A stretch of 64,000 bases of DNA from Candidatus Tisiphia endosymbiont of Sialis lutaria (GTDB lineage Bacteria > Pseudomonadota > Alphaproteobacteria > Rickettsiales > Rickettsiaceae): NCBI RefSeq assembly GCF_964026535.1, contig NZ_OZ032153.1, positions 620,001 through 684,000 on the forward strand. Direction: 5' to 3'. Shown one piece after another: positions 39,682 through 48,009 of this stretch; positions within the stretch are counted from its first letter, which is position 1, and each line of letters opens with the position of its first letter. The notes below the pieces were generated by a model, which saw nothing but the letters and a program-made list of their open reading frames with translations, was not told where the DNA came from and searched no databases. Both the position numbers and the translations under genes were made by a program.

Positions 39682-41790
39682 ATGACAATAGATTTTAATA
39701 AATATGTAAAAGAGGGTAATTTTTTAGATTTACCCAAAACAGCAATATTCAAAGGTTCTTGCTTTGGAGAAACTGAATTACATGAGATAAACGCTAATAT
39801 AGCGAATAATCCAGGTAGTTATAAAATCAATCTAGCTGAGTTAGTTGATTTTATAAAGAGTAATACAAATATTACTAGAGTTAGTTTACCCTACTGTGAT
39901 CGCATTGATGAAAACAATATGAGCTTCGTAGATTTACTAAAAAATTCTAATATTACTAAACTTAATATAGCAGCTAATGGTTTAGGTGGTACAGCAGCTA
40001 ATGATTCAACTAATATAATAAAGTCTATAGCCGAAGCTTTGAAGAACAATAAGACCCTTACTGACCTTGATCTATCATCCAATTGTATCGATGCTGAAGG
40101 AACAAAAGCAATAGCTGAAGCTTTGAAGAAAAATAAGACCCTTACTAGCCTTAATCTATCATCCAATTTTATAGGTGCTGAAGGAACAAAAGCAATAGTT
40201 GAGGCTTTATTAGTGTACAATAGCACCCTTGCTAGTCTTAATCTATCATTAAATAATATAAAAGATGGTGCTGTAGAATTAATAGCTAAAATGTTGGAAA
40301 GCAATAGAACCCTTACTAACTTTGATCTATCACACAATCGTATAACTGTTGAAGGGATAAAAGCAATAGTTGAATCTTTGAAGAACAATAAGACCCTTAC
40401 TAACCTTGAACTATCATACAATTGTATAGGTGCTGAAGGAATAAAAGCAATAGCTGAAATGTTGGAAAGCAATACTACTCTTGTTAATATTAATCTAAAA
40501 GAATATGTGCTTATAGACGATACTGTTATAGAAAACATAAACAAGAAACTGCAACGTAATAAAGAAATAAAAGATATTAGTGAAGCATTTAAACTAATCA
40601 TATCTAAAATAACTCTAGACACTGATGGTGCTCCGTTATTGTCTTTGGACAAAGAATACAGTGAACAAAATAGTTTCTTGAAGACACTCCAGGAGTATAG
40701 TAAGAGATATGGGGCATTTCCTTTACCTGCGTTAGAACAAAGTATAGCCCAGTCTCTATACCAAGACGCAGTACATGTTCACAAAGATGGAACAGAACAA
40801 TTATCGTTTACTGCCAGATCAGGTGCTCTAATAAAAGTAATGCAAACAATATTGGAACGTTTAGGATTCAAGGAAGACAAGATTAATGAATTTAACTCTA
40901 AGATAGTAGAAATTATTGAAGAAGTAAAAGAAATGTTTTTGCTAGAGTTGGATATATTGAATAATAATTTGATGAACCCAAGCGAGATTAATATTGACAC
41001 GAGTGTGATTAATGTTCCAACTAATAAATTTGATCCAGATCACGTACTTCAAATTTTACTCTCTAATGAATTTACAAGAGGGGAATGGCAACATAATCAA
41101 CAATTAACTGATTTTTATGAAAAATATCCTGAATTCAAGATACCAGGAACTATCTTGCATAATTTACTTAACAGTGACTCACCTATTTACCCTAATATTG
41201 CGGTACTATTAAACCAACATGTTGATGAAAATACTTTTAAACATAACCCTCGAATACAAGAATTGTTAAAAGAGTTTTCTACTCCAGTACTAACTAAGAA
41301 TTTGTCTTCTGCATTAGAAGACAATAACATAGAAGATATAGTCTCATGGTTATCCGTCATTAATTTAAGGTCTGCAGTAAAATTAGAATCTAATTTATTA
41401 ACAAAATTATCCCAGATAAATAATAAAGCAGTAGAAATATTACTAGTAAATCAACCATTGAAGTTGCTTATAGATGATGAGGGTAATAATTTATTGCACC
41501 TTAGTTTACAGAATGGTAACTATCAATTAGCAACCCGAATTTTAAAAGAAGGGTGTATTAATGTTGAGCAACAGAATAATAAAGGTAAAACAGCTCTGGA
41601 TATATTGCACGAAAGCCCATTAGCACTTGAGCAAAAAGAAGTCCTTGACGCTCCTTTAGCACAGCATCCTGATACTCATCTATCAAATATTAGTGAATAT
41701 ACACAGAGCGACTTATTTATAGACAACCCAATGGCATTAGTTTTAGGGGATATCTCGCATCATACTACAGATACTGGTTGCATATCATAA
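39682..41790 (+). CDS. Leucine-rich-repeat protein with ankyrin-like C-terminus (candidate effector)
   Basis: A 702-residue protein. About residues 95-275 hold six or so ribonuclease-inhibitor-type LRRs of about 28 residues (pattern NNKTLTDLDLSSNCIDAEGT, then KAIAEALK). A helical middle part (about 275-590) is not recognised. About residues 595-655 form ankyrin-like helices (GNNLLHLSLQNGNYQLATRIL, NNKGKTALDILHE). No signal peptide is apparent. LRR plus ankyrin modules are common in secreted effectors of intracellular bacteria, so a host-directed role is a reasonable inference. It stands alone with a repeat-rich region on each side and an IS element nearby. Confidence 0.8.
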   Translation: MTIDFNKYVKEGNFLDLPKTAIFKGSCFGETELHEINANIANNPGSYKINLAELVDFIKSNTNITRVSLPYCDRIDENNMSFVDLLKNSNITKLNIAANGLGGTAANDSTNIIKSIAEALKNNKTLTDLDLSSNCIDAEGTKAIAEALKKNKTLTSLNLSSNFIGAEGTKAIVEALLVYNSTLASLNLSLNNIKDGAVELIAKMLESNRTLTNFDLSHNRITVEGIKAIVESLKNNKTLTNLELSYNCIGAEGIKAIAEMLESNTTLVNINLKEYVLIDDTVIENINKKLQRNKEIKDISEAFKLIISKITLDTDGAPLLSLDKEYSEQNSFLKTLQEYSKRYGAFPLPALEQSIAQSLYQDAVHVHKDGTEQLSFTARSGALIKVMQTILERLGFKEDKINEFNSKIVEIIEEVKEMFLLELDILNNNLMNPSEINIDTSVINVPTNKFDPDHVLQILLSNEFTRGEWQHNQQLTDFYEKYPEFKIPGTILHNLLNSDSPIYPNIAVLLNQHVDENTFKHNPRIQELLKEFSTPVLTKNLSSALEDNNIEDIVSWLSVINLRSAVKLESNLLTKLSQINNKAVEILLVNQPLKLLIDDEGNNLLHLSLQNGNYQLATRILKEGCINVEQQNNKGKTALDILHESPLALEQKEVLDAPLAQHPDTHLSNISEYTQSDLFIDNPMALVLGDISHHTTDTGCIS

Positions 41791-41845
41791 CAACAGCCAG
41801 CATGGCAATTATAAGATGATATATCCGCTCATCTAGTGGCTGGGA

Positions 41846-42002
41846 TCATAGTACCCTACAATTTTTATTCTATAAGTATTAAACAGCATAAAAACGTCAT
41901 TGCGAGAAGGCGTGAGCCTACGAAGCAATCCATATAGTCTTGATGTATCTATACTAATTCTCATGGATTGCTTCGTCGCTACTAAAGTAGCTCCTCGCAA
42001 TC
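41846..42002 (+). repeat. Dispersed composite repeat, third copy of the 11.5-11.9 kb unit
   Basis: Begins TCATAGTACCCTACAATTTT and for 111 bp matches 11532..11642 with two differences (AAACAGC for AAGCAGC, GAGAAGG for GAGGAGG). It continues through TTCTCATGGATTGCTTCG to CCTCGCAAT, matching the reverse complement of 11742..11793. So the unit is about 157 bp and mobile or duplicated as a block. Confidence 0.88.
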
Positions 42003-42086
42003 TGATGTATCCCCACGAAATTGTTGCAAAATAGCAAGAATTGATAGAATATCATCATTATTTAATGATGATGGAGATAGTAGGTT

Positions 42087-42297
42087 ATGGATGTAAAAAC
42101 AGTATTAAATGAAGTAATAAAAGAACATTGTCCTTTTATACATAATAATCGTTTAAATGCGTTACTTGATGTTGCAGAAGACTTGACAGTAAAAGATAAA
42201 AAGATTTATTCGTATTTTACTCTTGGGAAATTTATTATTGAATTTAATTATTTGCATGCCATAAAACCATTGGTAGAATCCCGAGTCAATCATTTAT
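42087..42297 (+). pseudogene. 5' fragment of a possible transposase, cut by the IS256-family element
   Basis: ATG at 42087 with GGAGATAGTAGG upstream. The start MDVKTVLNEVIKEHC...NNRLNALLDVAEDL resembles N-termini of IS4-type transposases, but the match is by eye only. The frame then runs into the end of the IS256-family element at 42298 and stops by chance at 42341. No continuation is found on the other side of the IS. Confidence 0.5.
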
Positions 42298-43648
42298 TTT
42301 GTGTAAGTTCTATTTTTTACATTCCAATAAATCATATTTAAAATCACCACAAAGTATTTCAAATTGATTCAAAGCTAATGACCAATCTTTTATGGGCATA
42401 GTCCATTTTTTAGATGCATTTTGCAGAGCTAAAAATATTATTTTCTGAATTGATTTATCATCTGGAAACACCCCCTTATTTTTGATGATTTTTCTAATTT
42501 GACGGTTGACAGATTCAATGGTATTTGTTGTATAAATTACCTTTCTTATTTCCTCAGGAAAAGCAAAAAATGGGATTATCCCACACCAATTACGTTGCCA
42601 AATATCAGAAATTACTGGATATTTTTTGTCCCATTTTGAACTAAATTGTTGAAGTTTTAGACTTGCCATTTCTTCATTATTTGCTGTATAAATTTGCTTC
42701 AAATCTGTGGTCACCTCCTTTAAATCCTTATATGAGACATACTTCACTGAATTGCGAACCATATGAACTATACATAACTGTACTATAGTCGCAGGAAATA
42801 TGCTACTTATCGCTTCCGGAAAACCTTTTAGACCATCAACACAAGCAACATAAATTTGTTCTACTCCTCGATTTTTTAACTCAGTAACTACTTGCATCCA
42901 GAATTTAGCACCTTCATTTTTTCCTACCCAAATACCCAGCAACTCCTTCTTTCCTTCTATATTAACAGCAATCGCTAAATATACTGCTTTATTTATCACT
43001 ACCTGGTTATCCCTAGACTTAACATGAATACAGTCTAAGTATAATATTGGATAAACCTTATCTAAACCTCGATTTTGCCACCTAGTTACTTCGTCTATTA
43101 CTCCATCGGTTATTGTCGATATTAAATCACCGGAAACCTCAGTTTGATATATTTCTTCCAAATGACCTCGAATTTCACTGACTGTCATTCCTCGACCATA
43201 AAGTGAGATAACTTTATCGTCAAATCCACTGAATCTTCTCAGCCCTTTAGGTATTAATTTCGGAACAAACTCTCCTTCTCGATCTCTTGGTACTTCCAGA
43301 GTAACCTTCCTACCATCATCATCAATTATTGTCTTTTCATAGCTACCATTACGACGATTATTATCTACTTTCGGCATTTTACTATGCTTTGAATAACCTA
43401 ATTCATGCTCTAGTTCACTTTCTAATATTTTTTCAACTATTTGCTTTTTTAGTTGTTGAAATAATCCTTCTTTGCCAAACAACTTAGATGGATCGGCTTT
43501 TGATAATAATTCTTCTACTAAATTATTACTTATATTATTATCTTTTAGTTCTAATATCTTCTTTTTTATTTTTTCTGACATATTTTACCTTTTTATAAGT
43601 TGTTTTCTTACAGTACTTCTTACTGCTTACTTTTGCAACTTACACAAA
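42298..43648 (-). mobile_element. IS256-family insertion sequence
   Basis: About 1.35 kb with 12-bp terminal inverted repeats TTTGTGTAAGTT at 42298 and AACTTACACAAA ending at 43648, holding one intact transposase gene. No 8-9 bp direct repeat is seen at the borders. Confidence 0.88.
42310..43581 (-). CDS. IS256-family transposase (Mutator type)
   Basis: A 423-residue transposase, full length and unbroken. Hallmarks: LIPKGLRRFSGFDDKVISLYGRGMTVSEIRGHLEEIY, the DDE-type catalytic region YPILYLDCIHVKSRDN (first D), VACVDGLKGFPEAI (second D) and, later, YTTNTIESVNRQIRK (E). It may be active. Confidence 0.95.
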   Translation of the reverse strand: MSEKIKKKILELKDNNISNNLVEELLSKADPSKLFGKEGLFQQLKKQIVEKILESELEHELGYSKHSKMPKVDNNRRNGSYEKTIIDDDGRKVTLEVPRDREGEFVPKLIPKGLRRFSGFDDKVISLYGRGMTVSEIRGHLEEIYQTEVSGDLISTITDGVIDEVTRWQNRGLDKVYPILYLDCIHVKSRDNQVVINKAVYLAIAVNIEGKKELLGIWVGKNEGAKFWMQVVTELKNRGVEQIYVACVDGLKGFPEAISSIFPATIVQLCIVHMVRNSVKYVSYKDLKEVTTDLKQIYTANNEEMASLKLQQFSSKWDKKYPVISDIWQRNWCGIIPFFAFPEEIRKVIYTTNTIESVNRQIRKIIKNKGVFPDDKSIQKIIFLALQNASKKWTMPIKDWSLALNQFEILCGDFKYDLLECKK

Positions 43649-43653
43649 GTATA

Positions 43654-44112
43654 TTATAGACTCAATAATTTTCTTAGTTTTGTTTCCCGTGCCTTTTTAT
43701 ATTCATCATGGTTTGCTGTACCAAATTCTGCTATATTATGCATCTCTCTAGTTCTGATTTGTATTTCTATATTACGTCCATAAATATCAACTACAGCTAT
43801 GACATGCAACGAACGATAGCCATTATTCTTAGGATTATCAATATAGTTTTTAGACTTCTCTATATTAATAGAATAGATATTATAAATAATATCTAATACT
43901 TTATAACAATCTTCCTGTTTATCAACTATAATTCTAAAAGCGACTAAGTCAGTTAATTCTTTCAAGGCAATAGTCTTTCGTAATATCTTCTTTACAATAG
44001 AATAAGGGTCTTTTAATCTGTAATATATTTCAGCTACTATGTCATTTTCATACAATTTAGCACTGATAGTACCTATGATATTACGTAAATCGTTAGTATT
44101 TGTATCTTGCAT
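43654..44112 (-). CDS. RelA/SpoT synthetase-domain protein (short)
   Basis: A 152-residue protein covering a (p)ppGpp synthetase domain: AEIYYRLKDPYSIVKKI (RxKxxxSIxxK region), LTDLVAFRIIVD, NGYRSLHVIAVVDIYGRNIEIQIRTREMHNIAEFGTANH. No hydrolase, TGS or ACT domain. Rickettsiaceae commonly carry several split spoT/relA genes. The stop codon lies only six bases from the IS end, so its C-terminus may have been trimmed by that insertion. Whether it makes alarmone is unknown. Confidence 0.85.
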   Translation of the reverse strand: MQDTNTNDLRNIIGTISAKLYENDIVAEIYYRLKDPYSIVKKILRKTIALKELTDLVAFRIIVDKQEDCYKVLDIIYNIYSINIEKSKNYIDNPKNNGYRSLHVIAVVDIYGRNIEIQIRTREMHNIAEFGTANHDEYKKARETKLRKLLSL

Positions 44113-44240
44113 AATTGATACTCTAGTAAATCATGTAGTGAATTTGTTAAAAATATTAGATAAACAAACAACTAATTATAACATATCGATTTTATCAAAA
44201 AATAATTGGCTTGTCAATAACAGGAGGAGATAACATGCCA

Positions 44241-44975
44241 TTAGACAATATGCCATTTGGCAGCACGTAGTAGGGGAGAATATAAATCTTCATCCATAGG
44301 AATCAAGATATTTTTCTCTTCTTCTATTGTGGGAGGTCTATCAAGAAAGTAAATTTTAGGTGCATCTTTAATGATAGCAATAGGAGTTTGTTCATTACCT
44401 TCACCCATAACAAAAACTGCTGAAGTCGCCAAAGCATCTAAAATATTCACTTGTGTAACCCTTAATGGACTATTATAAAGATCAGGTTTATCAATATATG
44501 AATAAATGGGTATAAAACCACACCAACCAAGAGTGATACCGGTTACACCTCGTCTCATGATTGTTGTATGGCTGTCCGTAATCACAACACCAATCTTTTT
44601 AAGATTATGTCTCTTTTTTAAATATTCCCATATCCAAATAACTGTTTTTTGAATATTCTCAGGATACAAAACATATACTCCATGTACGTTTGATTCATCT
44701 ATACCTGCAGAAGGTATAAGTATACCATTCTTGACAGTTAAATAAAGATCATAAGGATTACGGTCTGTTTCCAACACTAAATCTGCTTCTTGCTTAATCA
44801 ATAAATTCTTACATATACTATCCTTTGAAACTAAACGTCCTTGTATGATGCTAATTATCTTGGATGTTATAGCAACAATATCTTCATCTACAAGCTCTTG
44901 GATATATTGATCTAAAATTTGTTCCAAACAATCATTAACCTCAATCCTGTGAGTTTTTATACCTTTAACAAGCAT
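44241..44975 (-). CDS. CofE-like gamma-glutamate ligase (putative folate metabolism)
   Basis: A 244-residue member of the F420-0:gamma-glutamyl ligase (CofE) family: VDEDIVAITSKIISIIQGRLV, then DSHTTIMRRGVTGITLGWCGFIPIYSYIDKPDLYNSPLRVTQ, typical of the family. The organism has no sign of coenzyme F420, and homologues sitting in chlamydial-type folate operons are thought to add glutamate to folate, in place of FolC. Its start overlaps the CADD gene stop by 11 bases. Last gene of the folate operon. Confidence 0.85.
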   Translation of the reverse strand: MLVKGIKTHRIEVNDCLEQILDQYIQELVDEDIVAITSKIISIIQGRLVSKDSICKNLLIKQEADLVLETDRNPYDLYLTVKNGILIPSAGIDESNVHGVYVLYPENIQKTVIWIWEYLKKRHNLKKIGVVITDSHTTIMRRGVTGITLGWCGFIPIYSYIDKPDLYNSPLRVTQVNILDALATSAVFVMGEGNEQTPIAIIKDAPKIYFLDRPPTIEEEKNILIPMDEDLYSPLLRAAKWHIV

Positions 44976-45630
44976 GACATTCTACCATTTTCATCATCCC
45001 ATCAAGAAAGAACCATAGTAATTTAGCTCCTTCTTTTGCTCCATAAAAAACTTTCTGCTGATCGTTTTTGTTAAGAGACTTTATCAGACTAACCAACTGT
45101 TCTGTATGCCATTTATCAGCTTCTTGATGAACAGAAAAAAATTGCAATGTTTTATTATCTTGAATTCCATAATGCTTTTTTAAACCATCAATCTTAGAAG
45201 CAGCAACTTCTGGTGTTTGCCTTTCATAGGCATATAAAGCCCCTAATCCCGTCGGATAATCTGTTCTCACTAGCTCCAAATATCCTTCAACTAGTTTGCA
45301 AGTTGAAACTAATTCTGGAAAATTTGGGATTGACTCCCTTGATACACCTATCCCTTCAGCAAAGCGTAACCATAATTCAGGATGATTATCATCACCTTTC
45401 TCCTCATCAATCAAATTCTCTAGCAAAATTTGTCTTGCTTGAATCTTATCACAAAGAGTATGGATTTGACTTATATATCTAGGAAAAGCAGAAACATGAT
45501 GATAGTATTCTTTTACATAGATTTGTAATATTTCATGTTTCAATAATCCTTCATTCCATAACTTATAAAACGGATGTTTAAGTAAATGAAATACCTCAAG
45601 AGATGTATTAAGGTTTGTGCAAAATATCAT
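44965..45630 (-). CDS. CADD family protein, p-aminobenzoate-forming (folate) enzyme
   Basis: A 221-residue TenA/PqqC-fold diiron protein like Chlamydia CADD. Metal ligands of the haem-oxygenase-like fold are visible: E and H in NLIDEEKGDDNHPELW, E in YAYERQTPEVA, and the HxxxDxxH of HQEADKWH near residues 168-175. Chlamydial CADD replaces PabABC, making p-aminobenzoate from one of its own tyrosines in a self-sacrificing reaction. Tyrosines in YVKEYYHHV and the lysine-rich ASKIDGLKKHYG are kept. Its position inside a folate operon supports the same role here. ATG overlaps the folA stop by 4 bases. Confidence 0.9.
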   Translation of the reverse strand: MIFCTNLNTSLEVFHLLKHPFYKLWNEGLLKHEILQIYVKEYYHHVSAFPRYISQIHTLCDKIQARQILLENLIDEEKGDDNHPELWLRFAEGIGVSRESIPNFPELVSTCKLVEGYLELVRTDYPTGLGALYAYERQTPEVAASKIDGLKKHYGIQDNKTLQFFSVHQEADKWHTEQLVSLIKSLNKNDQQKVFYGAKEGAKLLWFFLDGMMKMVECHAC

Positions 45631-46226
45631 GATATCTCCTTTATATTTGTAAGCTTACAAATAGTATAATTAGGGTGTTCTTTTAAAATTTTTTCATCCC
45701 ATCCTTTAAAATATCTTAAATCAATGGATGTATCACCAGAATATAAGTGGTGTATTTTTGTTAGTATAAAATAAGAAATCAGATTATGTTCTAAAAATAA
45801 ATGAGCAATCTCAGCTCCTCCAATCATAAAAAGTTTCTTTACTAAGTTTAAAGATTGAATATATTTTAGAAACTCATTCAATGAACTTACTATCTTTACA
45901 TCGTTGGAAATACAATGATGATTACGAGAAAAAACAATAATATCTCTATTATAATCAATTGATGAGAAGTTGGTGACGTCGTCGCTCAATGCTCGCCTAT
46001 TACTTATAGGCGTCGCTCCATCGCTCCTAGCCCCAAATTCTCCTGAATTGACTATAGTTAGCGAAGTTTTTGGTATTATGTTATAAGTCTTTCGTCCCAT
46101 AATCATAATATGTCCACTAGTTGTAGCTCTAAAATGCTCAAGTTCTTCAGGATAACTCCAAGGTAAAGAGTTTCTATCACCAATAACTCCTTGTTGCGTT
46201 GCTGCCATGATACCTATTATCTTCAT
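45627..46226 (-). CDS. folA: Dihydrofolate reductase with an in-frame repeat insertion
   Basis: Reduces dihydrofolate to tetrahydrofolate. Motifs: MAATQQGVIGDRNSLPW near the N-terminus (Met20-loop region), PEELEHFRATT (catalytic acid), IMIMGRKTYN and MIGGAEIAHLFL. The 199 residues include 36 from a type A repeat (45950..46057) at about residues 57-92; without it the length is 163, normal for DHFR. The insertion sits between the GRKTYN helix and the IVFSRN strand. Fourth-last gene of the folate operon, 9 bases after folKP. Confidence 0.93.
   Translation of the reverse strand: MKIIGIMAATQQGVIGDRNSLPWSYPEELEHFRATTSGHIMIMGRKTYNIIPKTSLTIVNSGEFGARSDGATPISNRRALSDDVTNFSSIDYNRDIIVFSRNHHCISNDVKIVSSLNEFLKYIQSLNLVKKLFMIGGAEIAHLFLEHNLISYFILTKIHHLYSGDTSIDLRYFKGWDEKILKEHPNYTICKLTNIKEIS
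45950..46057 (-). repeat. Palindromic element type A inside folA
   Basis: About 108 bp with ends TATAATCAATT / AATTGACTATA, translated as IVNSGEFGARSDG...NFSSIDY. Confidence 0.92.
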
Positions 46227-46235
46227 ATGATTACC

Positions 46236-47495
46236 CTATTGATGAAAGTTTTGATAGGTTGTAAAAAATCGCATATGGTTCCTTACATTATGAACACGCA
46301 AAAAATCTACCTTATCTTTTAATGCAAGGGAAGTAGCAATAGTTTCAATGTCCCGATTCTTAGCATCAACTGTAGAAAATGCCTGAATATAGGATTTTCT
46401 GGAGTGTCCAACCATAATTTGAACATCTAAGCTCCTGAGTTCTTGAACATATCGTAAAATCTCTATGTTTTGATATGACGATTTTCCAAAACCGATACCT
46501 GGATCAAGGATAATATTTTCTTGAGAAAAGCCAATATTTAAGAGACGCTCAATGGATTGCTTTCCCCATTCTTTTATCAAACTAATAGGTCTATGTTCTA
46601 AAGATAGAATTAATTCTTGATTAGGTGGAATACTCAATGAATGCATGAAACATAGTTTACAACCTTTCTCGGCAATGCTCTTCAGAGTTCTATTATCAAA
46701 ATCACCTTTGACATCATTAATCCAACTAATCTGATAATTTTCAAGAAGCCGTTTAACAGTAGATGACCAAAAACTATCTATGCTAACTTTAAGCATTCCT
46801 TTATTTATTAATGTTGTAATCCCATCTAGAACAGGCTTTAATTTATTATATTCCTCCTCTGGTGTATGAATTACAGCACCTGGTCTTGTAGATTGAGCCC
46901 CAATTTCAATAATACTAGCACCATCACTAGCTAATTCTTGAATTTGTTCAATTGCTTTATCTGGATTGTTAAATTGTCCTCCATCTGAAAAGGAAGCATT
47001 TGTAACGTTAACAACCCCCACAATTGCAGGATTTAGAACAAAGCTTTTAGAAAAAGAGTTTGTTAAAGGCATCTTTGTCCAGGGCTGTACTTCCATGAGG
47101 GCTAAAAGATGTTGTAAGAATGGTCGAGTACTTAATTCTGGATGCGGTATTGTAAGCTGAGGAGTATTGATCTCAAGTTCATCCCAAAGTAAAATATCTA
47201 GATCAATAATACGAGGTGCCCATTTTTCATAAATAGCCAATCGCCCCATATCAGATTCTATTGATTTCATGGTTATAAGTAGTGCATCGGGTGATAAATC
47301 CGTCTCTCCCGCAACGATCATGTTTAAGAATGGTTTATTCCAAGATGGAGGAGTGTTATCTGGCAAAATCGCTTCGGTTTCAAGTATAATTGAAGATTTA
47401 GAATTTCGTAAACAGCTTTGTGTTAATAAATTCACAGCCATATTTAAGTTATTAATACGATTTCCTAAATTAGATCCAATGCTAATATAAATCAT
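46236..47495 (-). CDS. folKP: Bifunctional HPPK / dihydropteroate synthase
   Basis: A fusion of 6-hydroxymethyl-7,8-dihydropterin pyrophosphokinase (MIYISIGSNLGNRINNL ... WAPRIIDLDILLWDE ... IPHPEL) with dihydropteroate synthase (GVVNVTNASFSDGGQF, GASIIEIGAQSTRPGA, ISWINDVKGD, IILDPGIGFGKS, GHSRKSYI). The start ATG 47495 follows GGAGGGGACA and overlaps the folB stop by 14 bases; an open frame up to 47555 would add 20 residues lying in folB. About 419 residues. The usual NVTPDSFSD is NVTNASFSD here. Joins the pterin and p-aminobenzoate halves of folate. Confidence 0.93.
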   Translation of the reverse strand: MIYISIGSNLGNRINNLNMAVNLLTQSCLRNSKSSIILETEAILPDNTPPSWNKPFLNMIVAGETDLSPDALLITMKSIESDMGRLAIYEKWAPRIIDLDILLWDELEINTPQLTIPHPELSTRPFLQHLLALMEVQPWTKMPLTNSFSKSFVLNPAIVGVVNVTNASFSDGGQFNNPDKAIEQIQELASDGASIIEIGAQSTRPGAVIHTPEEEYNKLKPVLDGITTLINKGMLKVSIDSFWSSTVKRLLENYQISWINDVKGDFDNRTLKSIAEKGCKLCFMHSLSIPPNQELILSLEHRPISLIKEWGKQSIERLLNIGFSQENIILDPGIGFGKSSYQNIEILRYVQELRSLDVQIMVGHSRKSYIQAFSTVDAKNRDIETIATSLALKDKVDFLRVHNVRNHMRFFTTYQNFHQ

Positions 47496-47901
47496 TGTCC
47501 CCTCCTTTACTACATAAAGCAGAGCAGTAAGTAAAAGCAATATCTCCATGAACATCTTGGATGGGCGGTGACATTTTACGTGTTGTTACACTGACAGATT
47601 GAACAATATCACGATATCTCAATAAAGATTTATCAATAGCATGATAAACTTCTATCGTTAAATGTTCTATCAGATTAAACTGTTTAGTTTGGCAAAGAAA
47701 TTTAATACTTTGAACAAGCTCAAGATAACAAATTGTATCTTCAAGTTTGTCGGTAATTGTGCCTTTTGGTGGGGTTGTAAATTCTAATTCAATATTAAAA
47801 CTAACTAATTGCGAATGAAATTTTTCTTGATCACTACATCCAAGATGAATCCATATCCGTAAATCTGAGATTATAAGTTTTAAAAAATTCTTATTGAAAA
47901 T
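47482..47901 (-). CDS. folB: Dihydroneopterin aldolase (FolB/FolX), without a standard start codon
   Basis: The frame between the stop at 47904 and TAG at 47482 encodes LIISDLRIWIHLGCSDQEKF, then FNIELEFTTPPKGTITDKLEDTICYLELVQ and FNLIEHLTIEVYHAI, then a conserved tail VQSVSVTTRKMSPPI. This is the FolB pattern (SDL-x-x-x-x-HLG near the N-terminus, YxxL, LIExLxxxV). No ATG, GTG or TTG precedes SDL in frame; an ATT at 47901 and a CTT/ATA pair follow AGAGG (47905..47909). Either a rare start is used or the start was lost. It overlaps folKP and completes the operon. Confidence 0.78.
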   Translation of the reverse strand: MFNKNFLKLIISDLRIWIHLGCSDQEKFHSQLVSFNIELEFTTPPKGTITDKLEDTICYLELVQSIKFLCQTKQFNLIEHLTIEVYHAIDKSLLRYRDIVQSVSVTTRKMSPPIQDVHGDIAFTYCSALCSKGGDNDLY

Positions 47902-48009
47902 TTACCTCTTATATAAGTTTATAAAAAAGACTTGTCTAAAAATGTACATGAAACACCATATCATAGTAACATATAAAATATGCTAAGTCAATAATTTTTT
48001 ATGTAACTT

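Noticed and set aside
39891-40652. Long open frame on the minus strand across the LRR gene
   Set aside because: It is the antisense shadow of the regular LRR repeats; its repeating composition follows from the LRR codons and it has no start signal or known family.
42298-43648. Target-site duplication of the IS256 element
   Set aside because: Flanks on both sides were compared for 8-10 bases with several end definitions; none match.
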